DNA of 64,000 nt from Bacteroidia bacterium (GCA_023228875.1 JALOAG010000002.1:124001-188000), one strand, 5' to 3'; numbered from the stretch's first letter, positions 17,442-26,273 are shown. Made by a program: numbers and translations. The notes: generated by a model from the letters alone, not told the origin.

Positions 17442-20027
17442 ATGTACGAGACCATCCAATTTAAGGGAGAACATTTATTATATGGCAATTTAGGCAACAT
17501 TGCGGTTGTATTGTCTTTTGTGTTCTCAATTCTGGCGTTTATAGGCTTTTATTTTAAGGAAAAGAACAACGATGAATTTTGGGGTAGAATAGGGAAGATT
17601 TCTCTCTGGATTCATGCAGTGTCTGTGCTTTCAATTTTTGTTATTTTATATTGGCTTATTCACGGACACTATTATGAATATCAATATGTTTGGAAACATT
17701 CTTCGAATAGCTTGCCGAGCTATTATATGATTTCCTGTTTTTGGGAAGGTCAAGAGGGCAGCTTTTTACTGTGGATGTTTTGGCATGTCTTACTCTCATT
17801 GATTATTTTCTTTAGACCGACCACACTCAGCTTTGGTGCAATAGCGGTCATTATGCTTGCGCAAGCTGTTTTGGCTTCTATGTTGTTAGGAATAAATTTT
17901 TTGGGTATGAAGATAGGCAGCAGCCCTTTTGCTTTGTTGCGCGATGCTCAACCTGATATTCTTGACATTCCACGCTTGCAAATGATTGGCAAGGAAAACT
18001 ACCTCTCTTTGATTGAAGATGGTTCAGGATTGAATCCTTTATTGCAAAATTATTGGATGGTGATTCATCCTCCAACTTTGTTTTTGGGATTTGCTGCCAT
18101 GGTGGTTCCGTTTGCTTATATGATTTCATCATTTTGGAAAAAAGACCATACTTCATGGATTAAACCAATGATTCCATGGGCATTGTTTTCTGTGATGATT
18201 CTTGGTGCAGGCATTATTATGGGAGGTTTCTGGGCTTATGAATCATTAAGTTTTGGAGGTTATTGGGCTTGGGACCCGGTTGAAAATGCATCATTAATGC
18301 CTTGGATTTTAATGATTGCAGTAATACATCTGTTGTTAATTCTAAAGAACACAGGAGAATACAAAGTGTTAACCATCATGCTGATTTGTTTCTCTTTCTT
18401 TTTGGTTTTGTATGCTACTTTCCTAACCCGCAGTGGAGTGTTAGGTGAAGCCAGTGTTCATTCTTTCACTGACTTAGGGCTTTCAGGACAACTTCTGTTG
18501 TTCATCTTTATGTTTATTTTCCTTGCTGTGTATGCTTCAATAAACAGTAAGCGCAAGGCACTCATTTTCCTTGGATTATGTGTTCTTCTGCTTGCAGTCA
18601 ATGTGGTTTCTGTGAAATACAAATTACTCTCTAATCCGGTAATGAACATTGTAAATCTGATAGCATTAATTGGATTTATTTATTGGTGGGCAAAGGAGTT
18701 AATGGAAGTTTATCCATCCAAGAAAGTGGAAGAAAATATCTGGAGCAGAGAATTCTGGATGTTTATAGGTTCTTTGGTATTATTGCTCTCAGCATTTCAA
18801 ATTATCTTTTATACTTCAGCACCTGTTTTCAATAAGCTTTTTAACCTGAATTTAGCTGTTAACAAGCCTGAATTCTATAATAAATTTCAATTGCCATTTG
18901 TTATTATCATTACCTTGTTGTCTGGGTTAGGACAGTTCTACAATTATAGATTCACTGATAAACGTACTTTCTGGAAAAGTCAATTATTGCCAATTGGGGT
19001 TTCAATTTTGATTGGACTCATTCTTTTCTTTGCATGGCGCATGTACTATTTTAATTATGCACTGATGTTGTTCCTTGGAGTCTATACAATTGTGGCAAAT
19101 GTGTTTTTCCTTGTTCAAAAATTGAGAGGTAAAATCAAAATCGGTGGAGCTTCTATTGCCCATGCAGGGTTTGGATTGATGATGGTGGGGGTGCTCGCTT
19201 CTTCAATCAATAAAGAAGTGTTGACTTATAATAATATCAACAGGGATTTTGTTGATGGCAGTGCCGGTGAAAAAGCCCAAGAGTTCAACAGAGATAATAT
19301 GTTGCTCAAAAAAGGCGATACGGTTAGAATTGCCAATTATTTGGTGTATTATGACACGATTTCTAATGAGCCTCCCGATAAATATTTTCATGTTCATTGG
19401 TTGAGAACAAATGAACGTGGTGAGATTATCGAGAAATTTACCCTCAAACCCAATGCCCAAAATAATCCTAAAATGGGTGGTTTGATTTCAAGTCCTGATA
19501 CAAGACATTATATTAGCCATGATATTTATACTCATGTGAACCATGAAAGCGGTTTAGAAACGGTAGAAGAGTTCAAAAATTTTAAAAGGGATACGGTGCT
19601 TGTTGGACAATCATTCACCACAAGTTCCGGAACCATTAGTGTAAAGGTCGCTAATCTTGAGAATTTTAAAAGCGAAGATGACAAACAAATTCGTTTGGTT
19701 GCAAATTTAGAAGTGCAATCTTTGGGTAAGGTACACACTGTGCCTGCAAGTTTGATTATCAATACGGAAACTAATCAGATTGAATATGAAGATGCACAGT
19801 CCAATGAAGATGGCTTCCTGGGAAGATTGCTTTCGATAATCCCTTCTGAAAAGATGGAACTGGTTATTTCTACTGCTGAACGCAAACCGATGTTTGATTA
19901 TATCATTATGAAAGCGGTTAAATTTCCTTGGGTAAATTTGTTGTGGAGTGGTACAATCATTTTAACAATCGGCTTTTCTTTGAGTATTGCTCAACGTATA
20001 AAAGAGATGAGAAAGTGGAAGCCCTAA
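17442..20027 (+). CDS. ccmF: Cytochrome c heme lyase CcmF/CcsA
   Basis: An 861-aa polytopic protein that ligates heme to apocytochrome c at the outer face of the inner membrane. It has the family signature GGYWAWDPVENASLMPW (WWD domain, about residues 267-283), flanking His residues such as VIHPPTLFLGF (about 206-216), and a second conserved stretch FWEGQEGSFLLW (about 101-112). About 15 membrane helices are followed by a periplasmic domain (about 590-830) and a last helix. It is the final ccm gene here and overlaps the DUF2520 gene by 13 bp if that starts at GTG 20015. Confidence 0.93.
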   Translation: MYETIQFKGEHLLYGNLGNIAVVLSFVFSILAFIGFYFKEKNNDEFWGRIGKISLWIHAVSVLSIFVILYWLIHGHYYEYQYVWKHSSNSLPSYYMISCFWEGQEGSFLLWMFWHVLLSLIIFFRPTTLSFGAIAVIMLAQAVLASMLLGINFLGMKIGSSPFALLRDAQPDILDIPRLQMIGKENYLSLIEDGSGLNPLLQNYWMVIHPPTLFLGFAAMVVPFAYMISSFWKKDHTSWIKPMIPWALFSVMILGAGIIMGGFWAYESLSFGGYWAWDPVENASLMPWILMIAVIHLLLILKNTGEYKVLTIMLICFSFFLVLYATFLTRSGVLGEASVHSFTDLGLSGQLLLFIFMFIFLAVYASINSKRKALIFLGLCVLLLAVNVVSVKYKLLSNPVMNIVNLIALIGFIYWWAKELMEVYPSKKVEENIWSREFWMFIGSLVLLLSAFQIIFYTSAPVFNKLFNLNLAVNKPEFYNKFQLPFVIIITLLSGLGQFYNYRFTDKRTFWKSQLLPIGVSILIGLILFFAWRMYYFNYALMLFLGVYTIVANVFFLVQKLRGKIKIGGASIAHAGFGLMMVGVLASSINKEVLTYNNINRDFVDGSAGEKAQEFNRDNMLLKKGDTVRIANYLVYYDTISNEPPDKYFHVHWLRTNERGEIIEKFTLKPNAQNNPKMGGLISSPDTRHYISHDIYTHVNHESGLETVEEFKNFKRDTVLVGQSFTTSSGTISVKVANLENFKSEDDKQIRLVANLEVQSLGKVHTVPASLIINTETNQIEYEDAQSNEDGFLGRLLSIIPSEKMELVISTAERKPMFDYIIMKAVKFPWVNLLWSGTIILTIGFSLSIAQRIKEMRKWKP

Positions 20028-20794
20028 GCAGCCATATCACTTTTTTGATGATTGGTTCGGGAAATATGGCTTTTTCCTTAGGAAAAGCGCTTGTGCGGCA
20101 TGGGCACAAACCGTCAGGTGTTTTTTCTCGCAATGCAACGACCGGCACAGAACTCGCTAAAATTTTAGAAACTACTTTTTATCCAGACTTACATCAAGTA
20201 AAAGAACCTGACATGGTTTTCTTATGTGTATCTGATACACAAATTGCAAGCGTATCAGAATTGCTAAAAGATTGGAAAGATTGTATAATCTGCCATTGCA
20301 GCGGAGCGATGCCTTTGTCTGTGTTGGTAAAATCTGTATCTCAATGTGGGGTGTTTTATCCTTTGCAGACTGTGCAAAAGAATGTTCCAATGAATTGGAA
20401 CTCAGTACCAATCCTGATTGAAGGCAAAGCAAAGGAAATTGAAATTAAACTGCTCACACTTGCTAATACATTAAGTGGGAATGTTGCAGTTTGTGATTCT
20501 AAGATGCGCGCTCAGTATCATTTAGCTGCGGTGGTAGTCAATAATTTTACTACACATTTGATTGCTCTTGCTCAAGATTACTGTTCAAATCATCAATTAG
20601 ATTTTAAGATTCTATTGCCTTTGCTCAACGAAACCATGTTGCGTTTACAAACCGGCAATGCAAAAGACCGTCAGACCGGACCGGCTGTGCGCAATGATAA
20701 TGTTACGATAGAAAGACATTTGCAGTTGCTAAAAGAACAGCCCGCATTAGAAAAACTGTACCGCTTGTTTACAGATTCTATTCAACAGAAATAG
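20015..20794 (+). CDS. Rossmann-fold DUF2520 oxidoreductase-like protein
   Basis: About 259 aa. The N-terminal Rossmann domain opens with HITFLMIGSGNMAFSLGKAL, which looks like the NADP-binding strand-loop-helix of F420/pyrroline-5-carboxylate reductase relatives, and continues with MVFLCVSDTQIASVSE and CHCSGAMPLSVL. The C-terminal half (HLAAVVVNNFTTHLI..., then GPAVRNDNVTIERHL) is the all-helical DUF2520 dimerisation domain. The substrate is unknown. GTG 20015 keeps the whole first strand; TTG 20045 or ATG 20048 would truncate it. It is coupled to ccmF, though a role in cytochrome assembly is not implied by the family. Confidence 0.75.
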   Translation: MEALSSHITFLMIGSGNMAFSLGKALVRHGHKPSGVFSRNATTGTELAKILETTFYPDLHQVKEPDMVFLCVSDTQIASVSELLKDWKDCIICHCSGAMPLSVLVKSVSQCGVFYPLQTVQKNVPMNWNSVPILIEGKAKEIEIKLLTLANTLSGNVAVCDSKMRAQYHLAAVVVNNFTTHLIALAQDYCSNHQLDFKILLPLLNETMLRLQTGNAKDRQTGPAVRNDNVTIERHLQLLKEQPALEKLYRLFTDSIQQK

Positions 20795-20802
20795 GGTAGA
20801 GC

Positions 20803-22065
20803 TTATGTTTTAATCTCTTTTTTCTTGGCAGAAGGAAACAGAATGTTATTCAAAATCAGTCTATAGCCGGGTGAATTTGGGTGTAATGCTAATTCAGTAG
20901 GAGGTTCTCCAACAAAATGTTGATAGTCTTCCGGGTCGTGACCTCCAAAAAAAGTCCATGTGCCTTTGCCCATTGTGCCGTGAATATATCTTGCTTCACC
21001 AAGCGAAGCATTTTCTCCTAATATAATGACATTTGGTTTCAGGTATTTCTTTTTAAAAGCAGTAGTTTGCCCATAAAATCCTTTGATTGTTGTAGTGTGG
21101 TCTTGGGTTAATATGGTTGGAATAACATCGTATTTCGCAGAAAACTCAAATAAGGTAAAAAAATCATTAGCTTCAGTAATTCCGCGCCTTTCATTGGGTT
21201 GAACATCTATTGAACTAAATTCATAAATGTATGGATTTGTAATCAAATCAAAATTTTCAAAAGCAAAGGTGTTATCAAAATCTAATTTACTTTGTGCCGA
21301 AGGGTCAATAGCATCGCCATCAAACATGCTTTCGCAAATATCTACTCCTTCAGCAGCGAGCGCAATGTCATAGCTGTCTGTGGCAGAACACATGGCGAAC
21401 AAAAAGCCACCGCCTAAAACGTAGTCTCTAATCTTTTTGGCAACAGCAAGTTTGAGCTGAGAAACTTTTTGGAAACCATACTTGGCTGCAGTAGCTTCAT
21501 TGACCCGTACTTCCTCTTTGTACCAAGGCATGTTGCGATAATTAGCCCAAAATTTACCATATTGTCCGGTAAAATCTTCATGATGCAGGTGTAGCCAGTC
21601 ATAGAGTGCGAGCTTGTCATTCATTACCTCATCGTCATAAATCACATCATAAGGAATTTCTGCATAAGTAAGTACCAATGTTACTGCGTCATCCCAAGGT
21701 TTCTTTTCTTTTGGAGAATAAACCGCGATTTTGGGTGCTTTCAGCAGTTTCAACCTCTCCATGTTGATTTCTGGATTTGCAATGGTGGCATAAATGGCAT
21801 TTGCCGTAGCATCAGGTACAATCTCATAGGTTACACCTCTAATCAGACATTCTTTTTCAATGTTTTTCAGATAATCAAACATAAAACTGCCTCCTCTGTA
21901 GTTGAGCAACCATTCGCCTTCTCCACCTTGCGCCAGCACCCAATATGTAATGCCATAAGCTTTCAGGTGTTCTTTTTGTACGTCATCCATTGGGATTAAC
22001 AGCTTGGCAGCATGTATGTTCAGCTGCAAGAGTATGAGACAGATTAAACCTAATGCGCGTTTCAT
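20803..22065 (-). CDS. Secreted protein of the so-called asparagine synthetase B group
   Basis: A 420-aa exported protein with a signal peptide at about residues 1-19 (ending NIHAA). The mature start KLLIPMDDVQKEHLKAYGIT and WLLNYRGGSF are typical of a Bacteroidota family that databases often call asparagine synthetase B. I see neither an N-terminal glutaminase Cys nor an ATP pyrophosphatase SGGxDS motif, so that name looks unfounded. LLKAPKIAVYSPK, GGFLFAMCSATD and FFGGHDPEDY suggest a Rossmann-like, glutamine-amidotransferase-type fold. A TATCTTTG element ends 5 nt before the ATG. Confidence 0.7.
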   Translation of the reverse strand: MKRALGLICLILLQLNIHAAKLLIPMDDVQKEHLKAYGITYWVLAQGGEGEWLLNYRGGSFMFDYLKNIEKECLIRGVTYEIVPDATANAIYATIANPEINMERLKLLKAPKIAVYSPKEKKPWDDAVTLVLTYAEIPYDVIYDDEVMNDKLALYDWLHLHHEDFTGQYGKFWANYRNMPWYKEEVRVNEATAAKYGFQKVSQLKLAVAKKIRDYVLGGGFLFAMCSATDSYDIALAAEGVDICESMFDGDAIDPSAQSKLDFDNTFAFENFDLITNPYIYEFSSIDVQPNERRGITEANDFFTLFEFSAKYDVIPTILTQDHTTTIKGFYGQTTAFKKKYLKPNVIILGENASLGEARYIHGTMGKGTWTFFGGHDPEDYQHFVGEPPTELALHPNSPGYRLILNNILFPSAKKKEIKT

Positions 22066-22070
22066 TGCAA

Positions 22071-22078
22071 CAAAGATA
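22071..22078 (-). promoter_or_regulatory. -7 promoter element for the 20803-22065 gene
   Basis: On the minus strand this reads TATCTTTG (TAnnTTTG consensus) and ends 5 nt before the ATG, implying a leaderless or nearly leaderless mRNA. Confidence 0.55.
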
Positions 22079-22117
22079 AACTTTTCAAAAGTTTAGAAAC
22101 GTAAAACACGATTAAAC

Positions 22118-23311
22118 TTAAAATGTGATGGAGCATTTAGGGTCGTTATCTTTCAACCATTCTTGAATGAGTTCTTTGTTCTTTTGGTCAAATTGGTTGT
22201 TGTATAAACTCAATATTTCTAACCACTTTAACTCTTTTATTTCGCTTGGAAGGGATTTGAGCGAATTATCGCCAAGCCACAATTTGGACATAAAACGAAT
22301 TTTACCTATTTCTTTAGGAACAATGCTGATGTTGTTTCCCCGCAAATCCAAGTAGTTTAACTTGTTGAGTTTGGCTATTTCAGAAGGGATTTCGCTAATT
22401 TCATTATAGCTCAAATCTAAGTAGGAAATAGCAAAAATTGAGAACAGTTCTTTTGGAATAGCGGTGAATTTGTTGCCCTCAAGTTCAAGATGTTGGAGTT
22501 GACGCAGTTTGGGAAAGCTCTTAGGTAATTCTGAAATCTTGTTTTTATTGAGTTGAAGACTGGAAAGTTGATAGATGTCGCCAAAGTTTGCGGGTAGATA
22601 TGTCAGTAAATTATCGTTTGCTTCAATTTCTCTGAGTTGTCTTAAGTTGCCAAAGTTATCCGGTAGTTTAATGATTTGATTTTGTGAAATCTTAATTTCA
22701 ATGAGCGTAGTGATGTTACAAACTTCATTTGGAAGTGAAGATAGTCTGTTGTTCGCGAAGCGTAAATAATAAAGTGTTTGCAAAGAGCCAATGGAAGCCG
22801 GTATTTTGCTAATCTGATTGCCGCTAAAGTCAATCAGTGTGAGTTTTGGTGTGTTGCCGAAATTGTCAGGAATTTCAGTAAGCTTGTTGTTTCTAAACCA
22901 AATTTCTTTGAGTTGTTTGAGTTGGAAAATTTGTTCAGGTACAACAGTGAATTTGTTGTTAGACAGTTCAAGTATTTCTAAGTTTTTGAGTTTGTATAAC
23001 TTTTTGTGTACTTCAGAGAGTTTGTTGGTGTTCAAATTCAGTTTCTCTAAATGCTTCATCTTGGTAAGAAATCCCGGCATTTTTGTGATGAGATTTTCAG
23101 AAAGGTCTAAGTGCTTGAGGTTCTTGAATTTTTTGATTTTTCTTGGAACTTTTCTAAGCTCCTGACCTGATAAATCTAAATATTGAACATCCTTTTTGTT
23201 TTTTAGTGCTTCTTTGATTGATGTGTAAACCGTTGCACTCTGTCCAACACTATGGTGTGAAATTGCAAGTGCTCCAAGGAATATGAATAATTTGAAATAT
23301 ACTGATTTCAT
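22118..23311 (-). CDS. Secreted leucine-rich-repeat protein
   Basis: A 397-aa protein with a signal peptide (about residues 1-23, ending HHSVGQ) and about fourteen consecutive 23-residue leucine-rich repeats of the form LxxLxxLxLxxNxxxxxPxxI covering residues 45-390 (for example LKHLDLSENLITKMPGFL). The regular spacing and the conserved Pro in the variable part place it with bacterial/Shoc2-like LRR proteins. Such horseshoe solenoids bind proteins; the partner is unknown. No catalytic domain is attached. Confidence 0.88.
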   Translation of the reverse strand: MKSVYFKLFIFLGALAISHHSVGQSATVYTSIKEALKNKKDVQYLDLSGQELRKVPRKIKKFKNLKHLDLSENLITKMPGFLTKMKHLEKLNLNTNKLSEVHKKLYKLKNLEILELSNNKFTVVPEQIFQLKQLKEIWFRNNKLTEIPDNFGNTPKLTLIDFSGNQISKIPASIGSLQTLYYLRFANNRLSSLPNEVCNITTLIEIKISQNQIIKLPDNFGNLRQLREIEANDNLLTYLPANFGDIYQLSSLQLNKNKISELPKSFPKLRQLQHLELEGNKFTAIPKELFSIFAISYLDLSYNEISEIPSEIAKLNKLNYLDLRGNNISIVPKEIGKIRFMSKLWLGDNSLKSLPSEIKELKWLEILSLYNNQFDQKNKELIQEWLKDNDPKCSITF

Positions 23312-23410
23312 GCTGCTATACTATTAAATATTAGTGATTTGAAATAATGTTTCAGAAAGGCAATGATAATTTTCGACAAAGACAATTTTCATTTAGTAAA
23401 AAATAATTAC

Positions 23411-24121
23411 TTATTTCATCATGTCTTTGACCTCAAAAGGTTGGGCACTCAAAAAGCCTTCTCCATATTTTGAACCTATATAACGACCCATCAATAAGTC
23501 TTTGCCATATAAAATATCCCAAAACTCTTTGGTTGAGATAGGTGTTTCTGGCTCTTGCGAAGTTGGGTCATAGAATTGTGTTTTAAATGCAGCGATAGCT
23601 TCCATTTTTTTGTCGTGCCATTGAGTAATGTCAATGACAAACTCGGGTTTCATAAAATTATCTTGAATATAATGAAATACATGCACAGGTCGCCAAGGTT
23701 GCAAATCATCAGTTTCTATCTTTTTGAGACCGGACAAAAAACAAGCACGTGTAACAAGTCGAGAACCTGCACCGTGGTCAGGATGTCTGTCTGAAATAGC
23801 ATTGGTTAACACAGTGTGAGGCTTGTATTTTCGAATCGCATGCACCACCCTAAGCAATGCCTCGCGACTTTCTTCAAAAAAACCATCGGCAAGATGTAGG
23901 TTTTCACGAACATCTAAACGTAAAATTTTTGCAGATGCAGCTGCTTCCTTGTCGCGTGTTTCAGCTGTACCTCTTGTGCCAAGCTCTCCACGTGTCAAAT
24001 CAATGATGCCGGTTGTGTAGCCAAGTTCTTTGTGTTTTATAAGTGTTCCACCTGCTGATAATTCAACATCGTCAGGATGTGACCCAAAGGCAAGTAAATG
24101 GATTTTGTGTTCGTTATTCAA
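23411..24121 (-). CDS. bshB1: Bacillithiol biosynthesis deacetylase BshB1
   Basis: A 236-aa LmbE/PIG-L-fold zinc deacetylase that removes acetyl from GlcNAc-malate in bacillithiol synthesis. The metal-site motif is FGSHPDDVELSAGGTL (about residues 12-27) and the second is SDRHPDHGAGSRL (about 110-122). The only start that keeps the first strand is TTG 24121, which overlaps the DUF4294 stop by 8 bp, so translation is probably coupled. bshA and bshC are not in the window. Confidence 0.9.
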   Translation of the reverse strand: MNNEHKIHLLAFGSHPDDVELSAGGTLIKHKELGYTTGIIDLTRGELGTRGTAETRDKEAAASAKILRLDVRENLHLADGFFEESREALLRVVHAIRKYKPHTVLTNAISDRHPDHGAGSRLVTRACFLSGLKKIETDDLQPWRPVHVFHYIQDNFMKPEFVIDITQWHDKKMEAIAAFKTQFYDPTSQEPETPISTKEFWDILYGKDLLMGRYIGSKYGEGFLSAQPFEVKDMMK

Positions 24122-24791
24122 GGTCTAATTTCTTAATTATTTCTTCAATCTCCCTGTCAATAACAGGGTCAAATGTATCCTTTGTTGAAGCACCATAAAG
24201 ATTTGCCATAGTACTCCAGAAAATGGGTTCAAAGGTGCCTGAGTATTGGTTTAGAATTTGCCAAGTTGTTCTTCCTGTCTCTCTATGAATCAGTTTGAGA
24301 AGTATTTTTCCTTGAGTAACAGTCAAATTCTTGAGGTCATTCATGAATTCAGCTTTGATTGCCTTCTCACATTCGCTGGTATATTTCTTTCTGGCGCGTT
24401 TGGATTTAATCATGCTGAGGTTGTCTTCCATCATTTGCAATCTGAAAGCAGCAAGTTTTGCATAGGGCAAAGCAATTTTTACATCACGAACAAGTTTCTT
24501 ATATCGTTTAATCTCTTCTTCGCTTTGAAGCGTTTTAAGATAAACATCATTATATAGATAGACAGGGATAGTATCTCCATCTACAACTTCAAAACCAATG
24601 CGCACCGCATCATGATGAGGTATGCCGCCTTTCGTACTGTCATGATTGGTGGTTTTTACAACAATTGCAGAGTCAATTTTACTCAACTTAATTTTAGATG
24701 TAGTATCTGTATGTTGAGCTTGTGCATCTATAGAAATAAAATAACAGAACAAGAGGACAAAAATGCTTTTGATTATCTGTAAGTGTTTCAT
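24114..24791 (-). CDS. DUF4294-family exported protein
   Basis: A 225-aa protein with a signal peptide (about residues 1-25, ending DAQAQ). The mature part contains DTIPVYLYNDVYLK, a helix-rich central stretch and the highly conserved TLVTQG/LLKLIHRETGRTTW-like segment (here LTVTQGKILLKLIHRETGRT, about 165-184) that marks DUF4294. Function is unknown; the family is confined to Bacteroidota. ATG 24791 fits the signal peptide better than the TTG-type start further upstream. A TAATTTTG element lies 41 nt upstream, next to the divergent prfB promoter. Confidence 0.82.
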   Translation of the reverse strand: MKHLQIIKSIFVLLFCYFISIDAQAQHTDTTSKIKLSKIDSAIVVKTTNHDSTKGGIPHHDAVRIGFEVVDGDTIPVYLYNDVYLKTLQSEEEIKRYKKLVRDVKIALPYAKLAAFRLQMMEDNLSMIKSKRARKKYTSECEKAIKAEFMNDLKNLTVTQGKILLKLIHRETGRTTWQILNQYSGTFEPIFWSTMANLYGASTKDTFDPVIDREIEEIIKKLDLE

Positions 24792-24832
24792 TGTGTGAGA
24801 ATATTGCAACTGTTGTGCCGTATAAATGGTTG

Positions 24833-24840
24833 CAAAATTA
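24833..24840 (-). promoter_or_regulatory. -7 promoter element for DUF4294-bshB1
   Basis: Minus-strand TAATTTTG, 41 nt before the DUF4294 ATG. It lies 13 bp from the opposed prfB element, so polymerases at the two promoters would overlap. Confidence 0.5.
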
Positions 24841-24853
24841 CAAAAAGTCGGAG

Positions 24854-24861
24854 TATCTTTG
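24854..24861 (+). promoter_or_regulatory. -7 promoter element for prfB
   Basis: TATCTTTG, matching TAnnTTTG, 17 nt before the prfB ATG, with a TTG 21 nt upstream (24830-24832) that could serve as the -33 element. Confidence 0.55.
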
Positions 24862-24878
24862 CACGCTTTAATTTCATT

Positions 24879-25974
24879 ATGAATATAGAACAATATAGAG
24901 ATTTGAGAGGCCGCGTAGAGGCTTTGAGGAGGTATCTTTAACATCGAAGAGAAATTAGCTCTAATTGCAGATGAGCAAAGTCAGACCTTAGATCCCAATT
25001 TTTGGAATGACCCTGAAAAAGCAGAAAAATTCTTAAAAACAATTCGCGACAAGCAGATTTGGACTGATGCATATCAAGAAGTTGAAAGTGCGGTCAATGA
25101 TTTGGATGTGATGAAAGAGTTTGAAGAAGCCGGTGAAATGACCTCGGATGATCTGGATGTTGCATTTCAGCATGCGTTACAACTCGTAGAATCATTAGAA
25201 TTAAAGAACATGTTGCAAAGCGAAGAAGATTCTTTGCCGGCAATTTTAACCATAAATTCAGGAGCCGGTGGTACCGAAAGTTGTGATTGGGCGGAGATGT
25301 TAATGAGGATGTATATAATGTGGGGAGAGAACCAGAAAATGAAGATAACCGAAATGGATATTCAACAAGGAGATGTTGCCGGCATTAAGTCAGTTACACT
25401 CAAGTTTGAAGGAGCATTTGCTTTTGGATATCTTAAAAGTGAGAGTGGAGTGCATAGGATGGTTCGCATTTCTCCATTTGACTCTAACGCTCGCAGACAT
25501 ACTTCGTTTGCTTCGGTTTATGCTTATCCTTTAGTTGACGAAAATATCAATATCGAAATCAAAGACAGCGATATAGAATTTCATACCTCGCGTTCAGGTG
25601 GTGCAGGCGGTCAAAATGTAAACAAGGTAGAGACCAAAGTTCAAATTACGCACAAGCCTACGGGTATTGTAGTTGTCTGTCAGCAAGCGCGTTCTCAATT
25701 GGAAAATAGAGAATTGGCAATGCAAATGCTTAAATCTCAACTTTATGAGATGGAATTGCGCAAGCGCAATGAAGCCAAGCAGTCTATTGAGGATTCTAAA
25801 CTCAAGATAGAATGGGGTTCCCAAATCAGAAACTATGTGTTTCATCCATATAAATTAGTCAAAGACGTACGCACCCAAACAGAAACGTCCGATATTCAGT
25901 CGGTAATGGATGGAGAAATTGATATTTTCATAAAATCCTATTTGATGATGTTTGCCGGTAAAAAAGTAAAGTAA
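24879..25974 (+). CDS. prfB: Peptide chain release factor 2, expressed by +1 programmed frameshift
   Basis: A 364-aa RF2 when read with one +1 shift. The zero frame starts at ATG 24879 and gives 20 residues ending RRYL before an in-frame TAA at 24939-24941. The site reads AGGAGG TAT CTT TAA C: an SD-like AGGAGG (24927-24932) 3 nt before the slippery CTT, exactly the spacing of the classic RF2 site. Slipping by one base yields NIEEKLALIADEQSQ and the rest of RF2. The SPF anticodon tripeptide (ISPFDSN) and GGQ catalytic motif (SGGAGGQNVNK) are present. The stop is UAA, not the usual UGA. Confidence 0.96.
24927..24942 (+). promoter_or_regulatory. prfB +1 frameshift (autoregulatory recoding) site
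   Basis: AGGAGG-TAT-CTT-TAA-C. The ribosome's anti-SD pairs with AGGAGG, the CTT-bound tRNA slips to TTT, and translation resumes at AAC in the +1 frame. In the known mechanism low RF2 slows termination and favours the shift; here UAA would also be read by RF1. Confidence 0.93.
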
Positions 25975-25977
25975 GCT

Positions 25978-26273
25978 ATTTCCGACATTCTTAGACACGG
26001 TAAAAAGTTTGAGGAAAAAAGAAAAACGAAATCAATAAAATATCTATTGAATTACTTGAAGAACTGAAAAAGGACAAATTGAAAGTTGAACAATGGTCGG
26101 ACAAATCGGTAACAGCAGCAGCCGTTTTTAATACTGTGAGCAAAACACTATATGAAACCTTACTGTACCCAACATATCAAACAGACGACATTGACTTAAA
26201 TACTAATTTAGTATATGAACATTTAAAGAATCAATGTTTTGGAGGAGGAATGAGCATTTACGGACAGTATTAA
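25978..26273 (+). pseudogene. Relic of a type I restriction enzyme R subunit (HsdR C-terminus)
   Basis: Directly after the prfB stop lies coding-like sequence split between two frames. One frame gives AISDILRHGKKFEEKRK; the other gives KNEINKISIELLEELKKDKL and continues through KVEQWSDKSVTAAAVFN and DDIDLNTNLVYEHLKNQ to a TAA at 26273. The pattern ELLEELKxxKLKVxxW...T..AV...Y...DI......VY.H is, from memory, the usual tail of one class of HsdR subunits. The rest of the gene, and hsdM and hsdS, are absent. A start codon (TTG 26079) exists, but expression of the stub is doubtful. Confidence 0.5.

Noticed and set aside
20803..22065. Assignment as asparagine synthetase B
   Set aside because: Signal peptide present and no glutaminase Cys or PP-loop motif; the name appears to be an inherited annotation.
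22118..23311. Possible tandem DNA repeat or CRISPR-like periodicity
   Set aside because: The ~69-bp periodicity is the leucine-rich repeat of the protein; repeats diverge at the DNA level and there are no spacers.
24939..24941. prfB read as a broken gene with a premature stop
   Set aside because: The AGGAGG-TAT-CTT context and intact RF2 in the +1 frame identify a programmed frameshift, not a mutation.
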